Shown piece after piece: positions 1 to 9,000 of a stretch of DNA of 21,823 nt. Below the pieces are notes generated by a model. It worked only from the letters and a program-made list of their open reading frames with translations. It was not told the DNA's origin and ran no database searches. This DNA comes from Chloroflexota bacterium. Lineage in GTDB: Bacteria > Chloroflexota > Dehalococcoidia > Lucifugimonadales > Australimonadaceae. Location of the stretch: the NCBI GenBank assembly GCA_026713505.1, contig JAPOOH010000356.1, positions 1 to 21,823 on the forward strand, written 5' to 3'. The translations under genes and the position numbers were made by a program. Numbering within the stretch: the first letter of the stretch is position 1; every line of letters starts with the position of its first letter.

Positions 1-895
1 GCGCGCCACGGACGCCGCGGCGCCCTCCAAGGCCTGCTGCCACCCGGGGGAGAAGGAGTTCGCCGACCTCCTGGTCTACCACCGCACCAGCTCCCTGTCC
101 GAGCCTCGCTCCTTCCCTCTGCGCTGGGATGGGAGCCGGGTCGTGGAGATGTTCACACCGGACTTCTACCTGCCTGAGTACGACCAGTACTTCGAGCTGA
201 CCACAATGAAGCAGAACCTGGTCACCCAGAAGAACCGGAAGCTCCGGCACGTGCGGGAACTGTATCCGGAAGTGAATGTGCAACTGCTCTACCGCCGCGA
301 CCTTATGCGGCTGATGGGCAAGTACGGCTTCGGGCCGCTCGCGGAGGTCTCGGTTGAAGGCACGGAGCGTGTGCTGTTCGATGAGGCCACCGTGCAAAGG
401 CGTGTACGGGAACTCGGCGCCCAGTTAACTGAGGACTATGCGGGGGAGGAACCGGTGCTCATCGGCATCCTTCGGGGCGTGGTTGTCTTCATGGCGGACC
501 TTATGCGCGCCATGAACCTTCCACTGCAGGTCGAATTTATGGAGATCACGCACTACGGCGAAGAACGCGAGAAGAGCATCGACGTTATCCGAGACGTGAT
601 GACGGAACTCAAGGGTAGGCATGTGCTCATCGTCGAAGACATCGTGGATACCGGACTCACGCTGCGCTACCTGCTGGAGCACCTGCAGGCCAAAGGCCCC
701 GCGAGCCTGCGCGTCTGCACGATGCTGGACAAGTCCGTGCGGCGAATGGCGAATGTGAACGTCGCCTACGTTGGCTTCGAGGTGCCGGACGAGTTCGTCA
801 TCGGCTATGGGTTGGACTACGGTGGACGCTACCGGAACCTGCCGTACATCGGCGTGCTGCAACCCGTGGAGCCCAAGGCCGTTCCCCAGCGGTGA
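1..895 (+). CDS. hpt: Hypoxanthine phosphoribosyltransferase with N-terminal nuclease-fold-like domain (5' partial)
   Basis: The reading frame is open from base 2, so the true start lies upstream of the window; the GTG at 143 falls inside the domain and is not the start. The C-terminal part (from about base 350) is a purine phosphoribosyltransferase, which makes IMP or GMP from hypoxanthine or guanine plus PRPP in the cytoplasm. It has the GILRGVVVFMADLMR segment and the PRPP-binding loop VEDIVDTGLTL (about bases 632-664). The N-terminal part contains TPDFYLPEYDQYFELT followed by a basic KNRKLRHVRELYP helix. This resembles the PD-(D/E)xK nuclease fold, but Thr stands where the catalytic Lys would be. 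From memory this extension is common in HPRTs of Chloroflexota and Actinobacteria; its role is not known to me. The DUF1697 gene follows 25 bases downstream. The enzyme family is secure; the N-terminal fold is inferred. Confidence 0.9.
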   Translation, partial: RATDAAAPSKACCHPGEKEFADLLVYHRTSSLSEPRSFPLRWDGSRVVEMFTPDFYLPEYDQYFELTTMKQNLVTQKNRKLRHVRELYPEVNVQLLYRRDLMRLMGKYGFGPLAEVSVEGTERVLFDEATVQRRVRELGAQLTEDYAGEEPVLIGILRGVVVFMADLMRAMNLPLQVEFMEITHYGEEREKSIDVIRDVMTELKGRHVLIVEDIVDTGLTLRYLLEHLQAKGPASLRVCTMLDKSVRRMANVNVAYVGFEVPDEFVIGYGLDYGGRYRNLPYIGVLQPVEPKAVPQR

Positions 896-920
896 GGAAG
901 GCGGCAGGTCCGAGCGCCGC

Positions 921-1493
921 ATGACCGCACGTGCGAAGCAGGAGGAGACCTACGTTGCGCTGCTGCGGGGCATCAATGTCGGCGGCAAAAACGTCATCAA
1001 CATGGCGGAACTTCGGCACTGCTTCGAAGTCGAGGGCTTCGGCGAAGTTGCCACCTACATCCAAAGCGGAAACGTGATCTTCCGCTCGACCCTCTCCGAG
1101 GCGGGCAGTCTGTCGGCTCGGATCGAAGGGATGCTGGCCGCCGCGTTCGAGTACCAGGCTAAAGTCGTTCTCGCATCACTACCCCAGATGCGGGCAGTGG
1201 TTGCGGAGGCGCCGGCAGGCTTCGGCTATCGGCCAGACATGCACCGCTACGACGCCCTCTTCCTGAGGTCTCCGCTGACGGCCACCGCAGCCATGGAATT
1301 TGTGCTCACCAGGACCGGAGTGGACGAAGCCTGGGCGGGCAACGGCGTTCTCTACTTCTCGAGGCTCATAGCCAGGGCCTCGCAGAGCTACCTGAGCCGT
1401 CTCGCGTCGATGCCTGTTTACCAGAGCATGACGATCCGCAACTGGAACACGACGACCAAACTGCTTCAGATGATGGAGCAGCACGGTAGTTGA
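921..1493 (+). CDS. DUF1697 domain protein
   Basis: This 190-residue protein matches the DUF1697 family from its start: YVALLRGINVGGKNVINMAE, then a TYIQSGNVIFRS segment, which together are the family hallmark. The family is a small soluble alpha/beta fold of unknown biochemical role, usually about 180 residues, so the gene looks full length. I chose the ATG at 921 because it gives the canonical N-terminus a few residues before the conserved block. A frame-open extension back to 771 would overlap the hpt gene and adds an arginine/serine-rich stretch unlike the family. A weak AGGAAGG lies about 20 bases upstream, so translation may depend on coupling to the preceding gene. It is probably co-transcribed with hpt. 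Confidence 0.85.
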   Translation: MTARAKQEETYVALLRGINVGGKNVINMAELRHCFEVEGFGEVATYIQSGNVIFRSTLSEAGSLSARIEGMLAAAFEYQAKVVLASLPQMRAVVAEAPAGFGYRPDMHRYDALFLRSPLTATAAMEFVLTRTGVDEAWAGNGVLYFSRLIARASQSYLSRLASMPVYQSMTIRNWNTTTKLLQMMEQHGS

Positions 1494-1606
1494 CTCCCCC
1501 TCGAAGACAGTAAGGGGCCACCCCAGGTTCACTCGTGGACAGGAGGCGCGTGGCGCCGAGGCCCGGTCTCCATCCGGCATCAAGTTGCCCTGAACGAGGA
1601 GCAGGC

Positions 1607-2653
1607 CTAGAGTCCGAACAGGCGCTTCCCGTTGTCGTAGGTGATCTTCCGGAGGCTCGCAGCCGGGATGTCCTGCCGAGACTCCAAGTATTCGAGGTTC
1701 TCGGGGAACCGTGCATCCCAGTGTGGAACGTCGGATGCGAACAGGAAGTGGTCGTCTCCCAAGTGTTCGATCGTCTGGGGGAGCATCGTCTCCTCCGGCT
1801 CCACGCTCACGTAGACCTCGTGCTCGCGGAAGACATCCGTTGGCCGTTTCGTGACGTGCGGCAACTCCACCGCGCCGCGGAGCTCCCAGTGCTCGTCCAG
1901 CCGGTCCAACCAGTAGGGCAGCCACGTCGCACCGATCTCGAGGAAGGCGAGCTTCAGTTTCGGGAAGCGCTCGAGCACGCCGTTCGCCATGGTGCTGACG
2001 AAGTGCAGGGTGACCGACGCGGGAAACACGTACGTGTGCACCTCGGCGAACGTCTTGAACCGGTCGCCGCCTACCTCCTCCGGCTTGGAGCGTGTGCCGT
2101 GTATGCAGAGCGGCACGCCAAGGCGCTCTGCCTCCGCGAAGATGGGGTCGTAGAAGGGGTCGCCGAACCCCATCGTCAGCCCCTGCGAGAGGATCTCGAA
2201 GCTGACCAACCCCAGTTCCGTAACCGCCCGGCGGAGCTCTTCCGCTGCCGCCTGCGGGTCACGCATGGGCAAGACACCCACAGGGCGGAGGCGCGGCGAT
2301 GCTGCGCCGTAATCAGCCGCGAAGTGGGTGTTGGTCGCGCGCGCTACCGCGACTGCCCACGCAGGCTCCGGGATGTAGGCGACGTGTCCGGAGCCGGTGG
2401 GAAAGAGGACCGCCGTCTCGATGTTCTCCCGGTCAGCGATGCGCAACCACGTTTCTACCTGGCGCTCGGGCTCCAGGCCTCCGTCCTTGTAATCGTGGTT
2501 GGTCAGCGTCCCGGCCAGCTCGGCATCCCACGGATGGCCTCCCTGCCAGAGACCTCCACCACGCTTGTCGAATGGCGGCTCGATGTACCGCCACACATCC
2601 TGGGACCGTTCCCGGATGTGGCCGTCCGCGTCGATCACTGGACTTCGTGCCAT
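1607..2653 (-). CDS. Metal-dependent amidohydrolase (amidohydrolase family 2, ACMSD-like TIM barrel)
   Basis: The product is a 348-residue predicted cytoplasmic hydrolase or decarboxylase of the amidohydrolase-2 superfamily. Visible metal-site elements, numbered from the chosen Met, are the DADGHI block (D8, D10, H12), H185 in CIHGTRS, H217 in SVTLHFVSTM, and D308 in FASDVPHWD. The segment AFLEIGATWLPYWLDRLDEH is also typical. I placed the start at the ATG complementary to 2651-2653 because GAGGAGGG lies just upstream at ideal spacing and the protein then begins MARSPVIDADGH. The frame stays open to 2746, but that extension looks unstructured. The gene is monocistronic and opposite to both neighbours. 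The substrate cannot be read from sequence; members act on aromatic acids, lactones and other carboxylates. Confidence 0.88.
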   Translation of the reverse strand: MARSPVIDADGHIRERSQDVWRYIEPPFDKRGGGLWQGGHPWDAELAGTLTNHDYKDGGLEPERQVETWLRIADRENIETAVLFPTGSGHVAYIPEPAWAVAVARATNTHFAADYGAASPRLRPVGVLPMRDPQAAAEELRRAVTELGLVSFEILSQGLTMGFGDPFYDPIFAEAERLGVPLCIHGTRSKPEEVGGDRFKTFAEVHTYVFPASVTLHFVSTMANGVLERFPKLKLAFLEIGATWLPYWLDRLDEHWELRGAVELPHVTKRPTDVFREHEVYVSVEPEETMLPQTIEHLGDDHFLFASDVPHWDARFPENLEYLESRQDIPAASLRKITYDNGKRLFGL

Positions 2654-2770
2654 GCTGCCCTCCTCAACGGCCGCTCGGGCTGGCTGGTTGCCTTCTGTCG
2701 GACGCCGCGTCGATCCGGTGGAGACTGGGAACACGTCGGCAGACATCTAGATAAGGCGTCGTCGTCCAGA

Positions 2771-2799
2771 ATACTATTCCCACCAACCCCAGCCGCCAA
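2771..2799 (-). promoter_or_regulatory. Candidate sigma70-type promoter of the amidohydrolase gene
   Basis: On the minus strand TTGGCG (2799-2794) and TAGTAT (2776-2771) are separated by exactly 17 bases. They would start a transcript near 2764, with a leader of about 110 bases before the amidohydrolase ATG. Match to consensus is moderate, so this is a prediction only. Confidence 0.4.
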
Positions 2800-3093
2800 C
2801 CTCTGGGGACTAGGCAGAACAAGTGCATCAGGCGGGATGAGGCCACTACTCTGCTACACTTGCCCCACTCCCGCCAACCGGAGGCCCGCATTTGCGGCTC
2901 CCCCCTCTTCTCACACCGCTGCCTGCCCTCGCGCTTGCCGTGCGCGAATCTGTACCGCTTGCCGCATCGCCTACCGTAGCAATGACCTCCCAGCACCGCT
3001 GTCGTTTCGACGGTTGGGAGTCGGAAGTCTTGAGGCACAGCGCCTCGGAACAAGTCCTGACCGCCGTCGCTCAGCGACGCGGATGATTGGACC
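2800..3093 (+). promoter_or_regulatory. Upstream region and leader of the transglutaminase operon, with two stem-loops
   Basis: This stretch holds no convincing gene. A frame open at 2892-3086 has no ribosome site and no recognisable protein. Close to the next start codon are two small hairpins: GAGGC/GCCTC at 3032-3046 with a 5-base loop, and CGTCGC/GCGACG at 3065-3079 with a TCA loop. The second ends 14 bases before the ATG at 3094, where it could affect ribosome access. I found no strong -35/-10 pair on the plus strand, so the operon promoter is not located. Confidence 0.3.
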
Positions 3094-6000
3094 ATGCAAA
3101 GATCGACCATAAGCCTCGGGCTGCCCGTATCCGGTCGCCTGGCGCGCCAAGTCACCCTTCTACTTCTGCTGACAGCGGCACTGGCAGGATTCTTCCTGTT
3201 GCTCGAGTTCGTCGTTTCACTGGTGTCGACAGGCCCCCGGGACATACTTGCCGTCAGTCCGGCAGAAGAGAGGCGATTCGGCGTACCCAATGGTGTTGAC
3301 CTGCTCGAGTTCCTGGTCCTTGCCTCTTCCATCGTCCTTGGGCTGGCGGTGCTCATCGCCTCCGTGGGTTGGCCGCTGCGGGGGACGTCCCTGCGGGCTT
3401 CGTGGCGCCTCGCAATCGGTGTGTTGGCCACGACTGCTCTGGTTGCGTCCGGAGCGTACCTGTCGTTTTCAGGCGTTCTGGGCAACGCAATCTCCTACGA
3501 CGAGCACCTGGTGCAACGCAGGTACCTGGAATCGGGGAGCCTGATCCTCCTGGCGGCGTTCTTCCTGTCCCTCACCATTGCCGGGATACTTCACTGGCGG
3601 TTGCTCGTGGCGACGCTGCTGGTCTGGCTGGTCGCCGGCAGCGGCTTCGGCCTCCTGGACACCGAGCCCATCGACGGGCTGCTCCTCTTTCCAAGAACGC
3701 ACCTGCTGGAAGTGCCCGCCAATTTTGCGGCCGCTGTTGGGGGCTACCTGCAGGCGGACGGAGCATCGTCCGAGCAGCGCGCGGAGGCGGCATCCACCGC
3801 CACGAGCAGCGCCGCTGACACGTCCCTGGATTCGGAAGTCACAGCATTGCAGCTCCCTCAGCCGAAAGATGCTCCTGTTTTCCAGGTCACGGACGCCGTT
3901 CATACGAGGTACCTCAGGACGGCGACGGGAGACAGCTACAGCGACGGAGCGTGGAGCCAACTGGACCGGGACCGCGTGCTGCTGGAGGACGGCGTTCCCG
4001 TGCCGGAGGCGGTGGAACACCTGGCTGAAGGGTTGCATTTGCCGACGGTGCCCCCGCTTCACGAGTTCGCTGACCAGATCGTGGTGTCACCCATCGAAGG
4101 CGCCGACAGCCTACCGGCAGGTGTTCTCCCGATAACCAGGAACCTCCAGAGCATCGATACGTCCGCAACGTACTTCCCGTTCAGTGAGACTCTGAGCGTC
4201 GACAGCAGTGTGTCCAGTTACCGACTGGAGTCCACCATCCCGGTGTTCGCGCTGCGGGACAAGGTGGGGGCTCCTGCGGCTGAGGACCAGACCCTTCTCC
4301 AACTCCCGGATGGGCTTCCACCCCGTGTTCATGAGCTCGCCGCACAGTTCAGCGAAACCGATTCGCCGTATCTGAAAGCCCGCATGCTTCAGGCCTACCT
4401 GCAGGAGGAATACGAATTCGGGGCTGCGGAGTCCGAGGAGGATGTCCGGCAGCTACCGGCTGGTCAGGACCCCGTCGACTGGTTCCTCTTTGACCACCGT
4501 GTAGGCACAGGCGGCAACTTCAGCAGCGCGTTCGTGGTGCTTGCCAGAGCGGCGGACGTCCCGGCCCGGGTCGTGTCAGGCTGGGTCGTCGCGAGACGAC
4601 CGGGCACGCAGACCGTTCATCGAGGCCAGACGCATCAGTGGGCAGAGATCGCCCTGGACGGCCTGGGTTGGGTGACCATCGATCCCATACCCAGAGACGC
4701 GTTCGCAGATACAGACGCCAACCATGCGTTGGAGGTCGCCTTTGAAGATGTCGCTACCAGTGGGGCGCCGGAAGTGCGGGATGCGGTGGCGGGGCTGTGG
4801 GGCAATGGAGACGACCCGGAAGCGCTGCTGCTCCTCTTCCAGGCGATAGACAGCACACAAGAGAGAGACGCCGCGGACGCTGCGCGAATGACCCTGAGTG
4901 CGCTGGCCCTGGAGCAGTTCATAGAGATGCTGCTGGACCACGAAGACCCTCTCATGAGGGCTGCGGCCGCCTATGGCCTGGAGGTATTGGCCGACCCCGA
5001 TGGGGTGGACGCTTTGATGCAGGCGCTTGCAACGGATGAGGACGCCCGGGTGAGGGTGGCTGCTGCCGACGCCCTGGCTGTCCTGGGGAAGGACCGGGCT
5101 GAAGGGTCGCTGCTGCAGGCCTTGAGCGCGGACCCGGATGCCACCGTCAGGGCGGCTGTGGCCCAGGCGCTGGGCTCCCTGAAGACCGAGGGGACGGCGG
5201 AGCAGATGGCGCCCTTCCTCTCCTCAGATCCCGCTTCGGAGGTACGTGTAGAAGTCGCGCTGACCTTGGGTGAGCTCAGGGACGACGTAGCGTTGCTGCC
5301 TCTGCTCGACGCCCGTTCCGGTGACGAATCGGCTGAGGTGAGGGACGCGGCGGCTGCAGCCCTCGCCGAGTGGGACTTCGCAGCCCTACTGGAGGTGCTC
5401 GAGAACGCAGAGGACCCTGCCCACAGGGCTGCGGCAGCCCAGCTACTAGGTGAGCGGGGGTACCGTGAGGCGATAGCGCCCCTGGGCAGGGCGTTGAGTG
5501 ACCCCGACGAGGAGGTCCGCAGCGCCGCACGCAGCGCACTCGAGGAGATAGGCGACGTCGCGTGGCTGGAGAGCGGTGGCGGAGTCCTGACCTACGGAGG
5601 AGACATCGCCTTCATCCCGAGCGTCACCGCGGAGAGCGCCTCCCGGGTCCCTCATACGCCGGTATTCCAGGTCACGGGTGCATCAGATACCGGCCTGTTG
5701 CGGCTTGCGGTCGGTGACGTCTACGTCTATGGCAGCTGGCTTCCTCATCAGCAGGAGGGCCTGCTAGGAGGAATCGGTGGCATCGCCTTCCGGCCTGGGG
5801 ACGTCCGCGCACTCCAACCCGATGGCACTGGCGCCTTCAACAACATATACCTCTCCGGCCTGGAACCTGGTCAGCTCATCCTCTCCGGCCATATGCCAAC
5901 GTCACTGCACGCTGAAAGCTTCTCACGTCCCGTGACTTTCTGGGTACAGGGCCACACCGTTACCGCTGAGGGTCCTTCCACGCGCTACGACTGGGACGCG

Positions 6001-9000
6001 ACGGTCTACGACTACTCACCGGGGCAACTCAACGCTGCGCAGCCGCAGACAGGTCCTGACGGTTTCACGTACATGGAAGTGCCAGAATCCGAGTGGGTCG
6101 GGCGTGTGCGGGCGCTCGCGACGGAGATCACCGCAGGCCGCGTGACGCCTTACGCGAAGGCCAAAGCCATCGAGCAGTACCTGCAAGAGGAGTACGCGTA
6201 CAGGTTCGCCCCCAATGCCACCGGCACGACGCCTGCGGGACAGGACCCCATCGCTACGTTCCTCTTCGACAGTCGCGCAGGCACGTGCGGCAACTTCAGC
6301 AGTGCGTTCGTGATGCTGGCCCGCTCCGTCGGCATCCCGGCACGAGTGGTCTCCGGCTGGGCCATCGCGGAAACGGCCGAGAGCCAGACCGTCTACCTGG
6401 ACCAGGCCCACCAGTGGGCCGAGGTACCGTTCGAGGGCCTCGGCTGGGTCTCATTCGACCCTACGCCGGATGGGGCGCCGTCGCGGGCGCCGGACCCTGC
6501 ACCCAGTGCAACCGACGCTGGCGGGCAGGGCACCGGCGGGCAGGACACCGGCACGGACGGCGGCGCGGAGGCGTCCCCGCTGGTGGACGCCGCGTCGCTT
6601 GCCAGGGAGGACGCATCAACCCGCGATTCCAGGCTGGACACGCTTGAGCGAGAGGGCGCCAACGTGACCCGTTTGGAGAACGGCGGGGCGCTCGTGGAGT
6701 TGGGCGATGCGCTCTACATGGCCGTCGGAATGACTCCGAACCAGGCGACGCAACCACCCGCCATCCCAATCTTCAGAGTGAGGGGGGCAGCCCACACGGG
6801 TTATCTGCGAACGTCTGCAGGGGACGTGTATGAGGATGGTGGCTGGAGACAGCTGGATCCCGTGGACGTTCCGTATACGGCAGGGAGCGACGTTCCCGAA
6901 GATGTTTGGGAACAGTACACCGCACCGGCAGGCGGGTTCAGCGGGGTTTCCTCCGACAGGCGGGCCTACGAGTCTCTCTTCGGCTTTCGGGACAACGCCG
7001 CCCGTATCGTCTCAGACTGGATCCAACTGCTTCCCGCGGAACGGTTCGACCGGTTGCCTTATGGAATCATGCCCACGTCGCTCGACCTGCAGGAGACAGA
7101 TCTTGACGGGGTATTCCATCCCTTCAGCGCTACGTTCTCCTCAGAGTTGCAGGTGACGAGCCATTCCTGGACATCGAACGTGTCATTGTTCTCACCGGGA
7201 CAATACCTGGCCGCTGCTGCTGCCGATGCCGACGCCACCTACACACAGTTGCCGCCGGACCTGCCGGCCCGCATCCGGGAGTTGGCCCAGGACGTCACCG
7301 GTCCCCACGATTCTCCGTACGCCAAGGCCAGGGCCCTGGAACAGCATCTGATGACTCGATACACCTACAGGTTCGCCAGTAGCCCAAGCGCAGGTGTGCC
7401 GCCTGCAGGGCGCGACCCGGTGGACTGGTTCCTCTTCGACCGCCTGGAGGGAACCTGTGGAGTGTTCAGCAGTGCATTTGTGGTGCTGGCACGGTCCGTG
7501 GGCATACCTGCCCGGGTGGTCTCGGGATGGGCCATCTCGCCGACAGCCGGAGCGCAGACGGTGCGCCTGGACCAAGCGCACCAGTGGGCGGAGATCGCCC
7601 TGGAGGGCATCGGTTGGGTCCGTTTCGACCCAACGCCGAGCGGGCCGTCGTCACGGGCGTCCGGAGAAGACGCGGACGGTTCGGACAGCGCGAGCGGCCC
7701 GGTTGACACGATAACGAACATCACCCGTTGGCCCTCGGAGATCCGACGCATGACACCGTTCGTGGTGGGCGGAACGTTGCTCACCGCTGGCGGACAGAAC
7801 GTCAACGGCATGACCGTCGAGATCTACATCAACGAGACCAAGGAGCACGGCGGCACAAGGATCGGAACAACTACCTCCCGCTCCGGGCGCTTCGAGGCAG
7901 AGGTACAACTTCCCGCGGATATGGAACTTGGCGCATATCAGCTCCTGGCCCGCGCCGTGGGGAACGAGCGCTTCAATGAGTCCTGGAGCGATCCCGACAT
8001 CAAGGTGTTCTCCGGGAACAGGATCGAGTTGAGCGGCCCCGCCGAGGTAGCGCTGAACGCGCGTGCCGTATTCAACGGCAAGCTGATAGAAGACTCCGGC
8101 TGGGGAGTGGCGGGACGCCAGCTGACAGTGACCTTCGATGAGGACGTGGTTTCCTCTGTGACGACTGATCCGACAGGCCAGTTCACCTTCTTCGAGTCTT
8201 TCTCGCGGCTCGGGCAGCACTGGGTGGAAGTGGAGATCCGGGGAGGGGAATTCCTGTTGGACAACATAGCCCGCCTGGACTTCGAGGTGGTCTTGCCGAC
8301 AGAAGTCGAAGTCTACCCTCCGTCTTCCGTTGTGGTAGGAGAGGAGTTCCGGGTCGCGGGTGAACTTCGAGGGGCTGATGGGCGCGCTCTTGCAGGGAAG
8401 AGCGTTGGTGTGAGGGTCGGCAGCGCCCGCGAGCAGTCCGTCCAGACGGACAGAGAAGGCAGGTTCGAGGTTGCGGGTACGGCGTCGACCGCGGGTGAGT
8501 TCACCGTAAGCGCCAACTTCCGGGGTGAGGGTTCGGTGCTCGCTTCCGGTGGCACAGCCCGTTTCGAAGCGCTGCACGTTGTAGCGTTGACACTGGAGGG
8601 TCCGTTCCGGTTGGAGCGGGGCGATGGCGCAACCTTCGAGGGCAAGGTTGCGTCGGATACGTTTTCACCCACCGGCCAGGTCGAGCTGACCATGGAACGC
8701 CCCTCGGGGGAGCTGGTGGTCGTCCCGAGCATCGGTGAGGACGGAACGTTCGAGTACCTCCATCCTTCCTTCGACAGCACGGGTCAGCACATGCTCACGG
8801 CGCACTTCGCCGGGGGAGAGTTTGTCGAACCAGCCTCAGAACAGTTCGCCTTCGAGGTGCTGGAGCCCACCGTCCTGACTCTGGACGGCCCGGCCATCGT
8901 GCGGGACGGCGAGCAGTTCCGCCTCACCGGAACGCTGCGTGAACGCAGCGGGAACCCCGTTCCGAATGCCACGGTTCAGGTGTCAGGCGGAGAGCAGGTG

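Noticed and set aside
1546..1559. GGCGC/GCGCC hairpin between the DUF1697 and amidohydrolase genes
   Set aside because: It has only a 5-base stem and no T-run; such stems are frequent at this GC content.
2892..3086. Open frame of 64 codons upstream of the transglutaminase gene
   Set aside because: It starts at a non-ATG codon without a ribosome site, has low-complexity composition and lies where the leader of the operon is expected.
2664..3485. Minus-strand open frame of 273 codons
   Set aside because: It covers the amidohydrolase 5' region and the start of the giant gene in antisense, is rich in Arg and Ser, and has no recognisable domain.
7651..8577. Minus-strand open frame of 308 codons
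   Set aside because: It is the antisense shadow of the beta-domain region of the giant gene, a common effect in GC-rich coding DNA.
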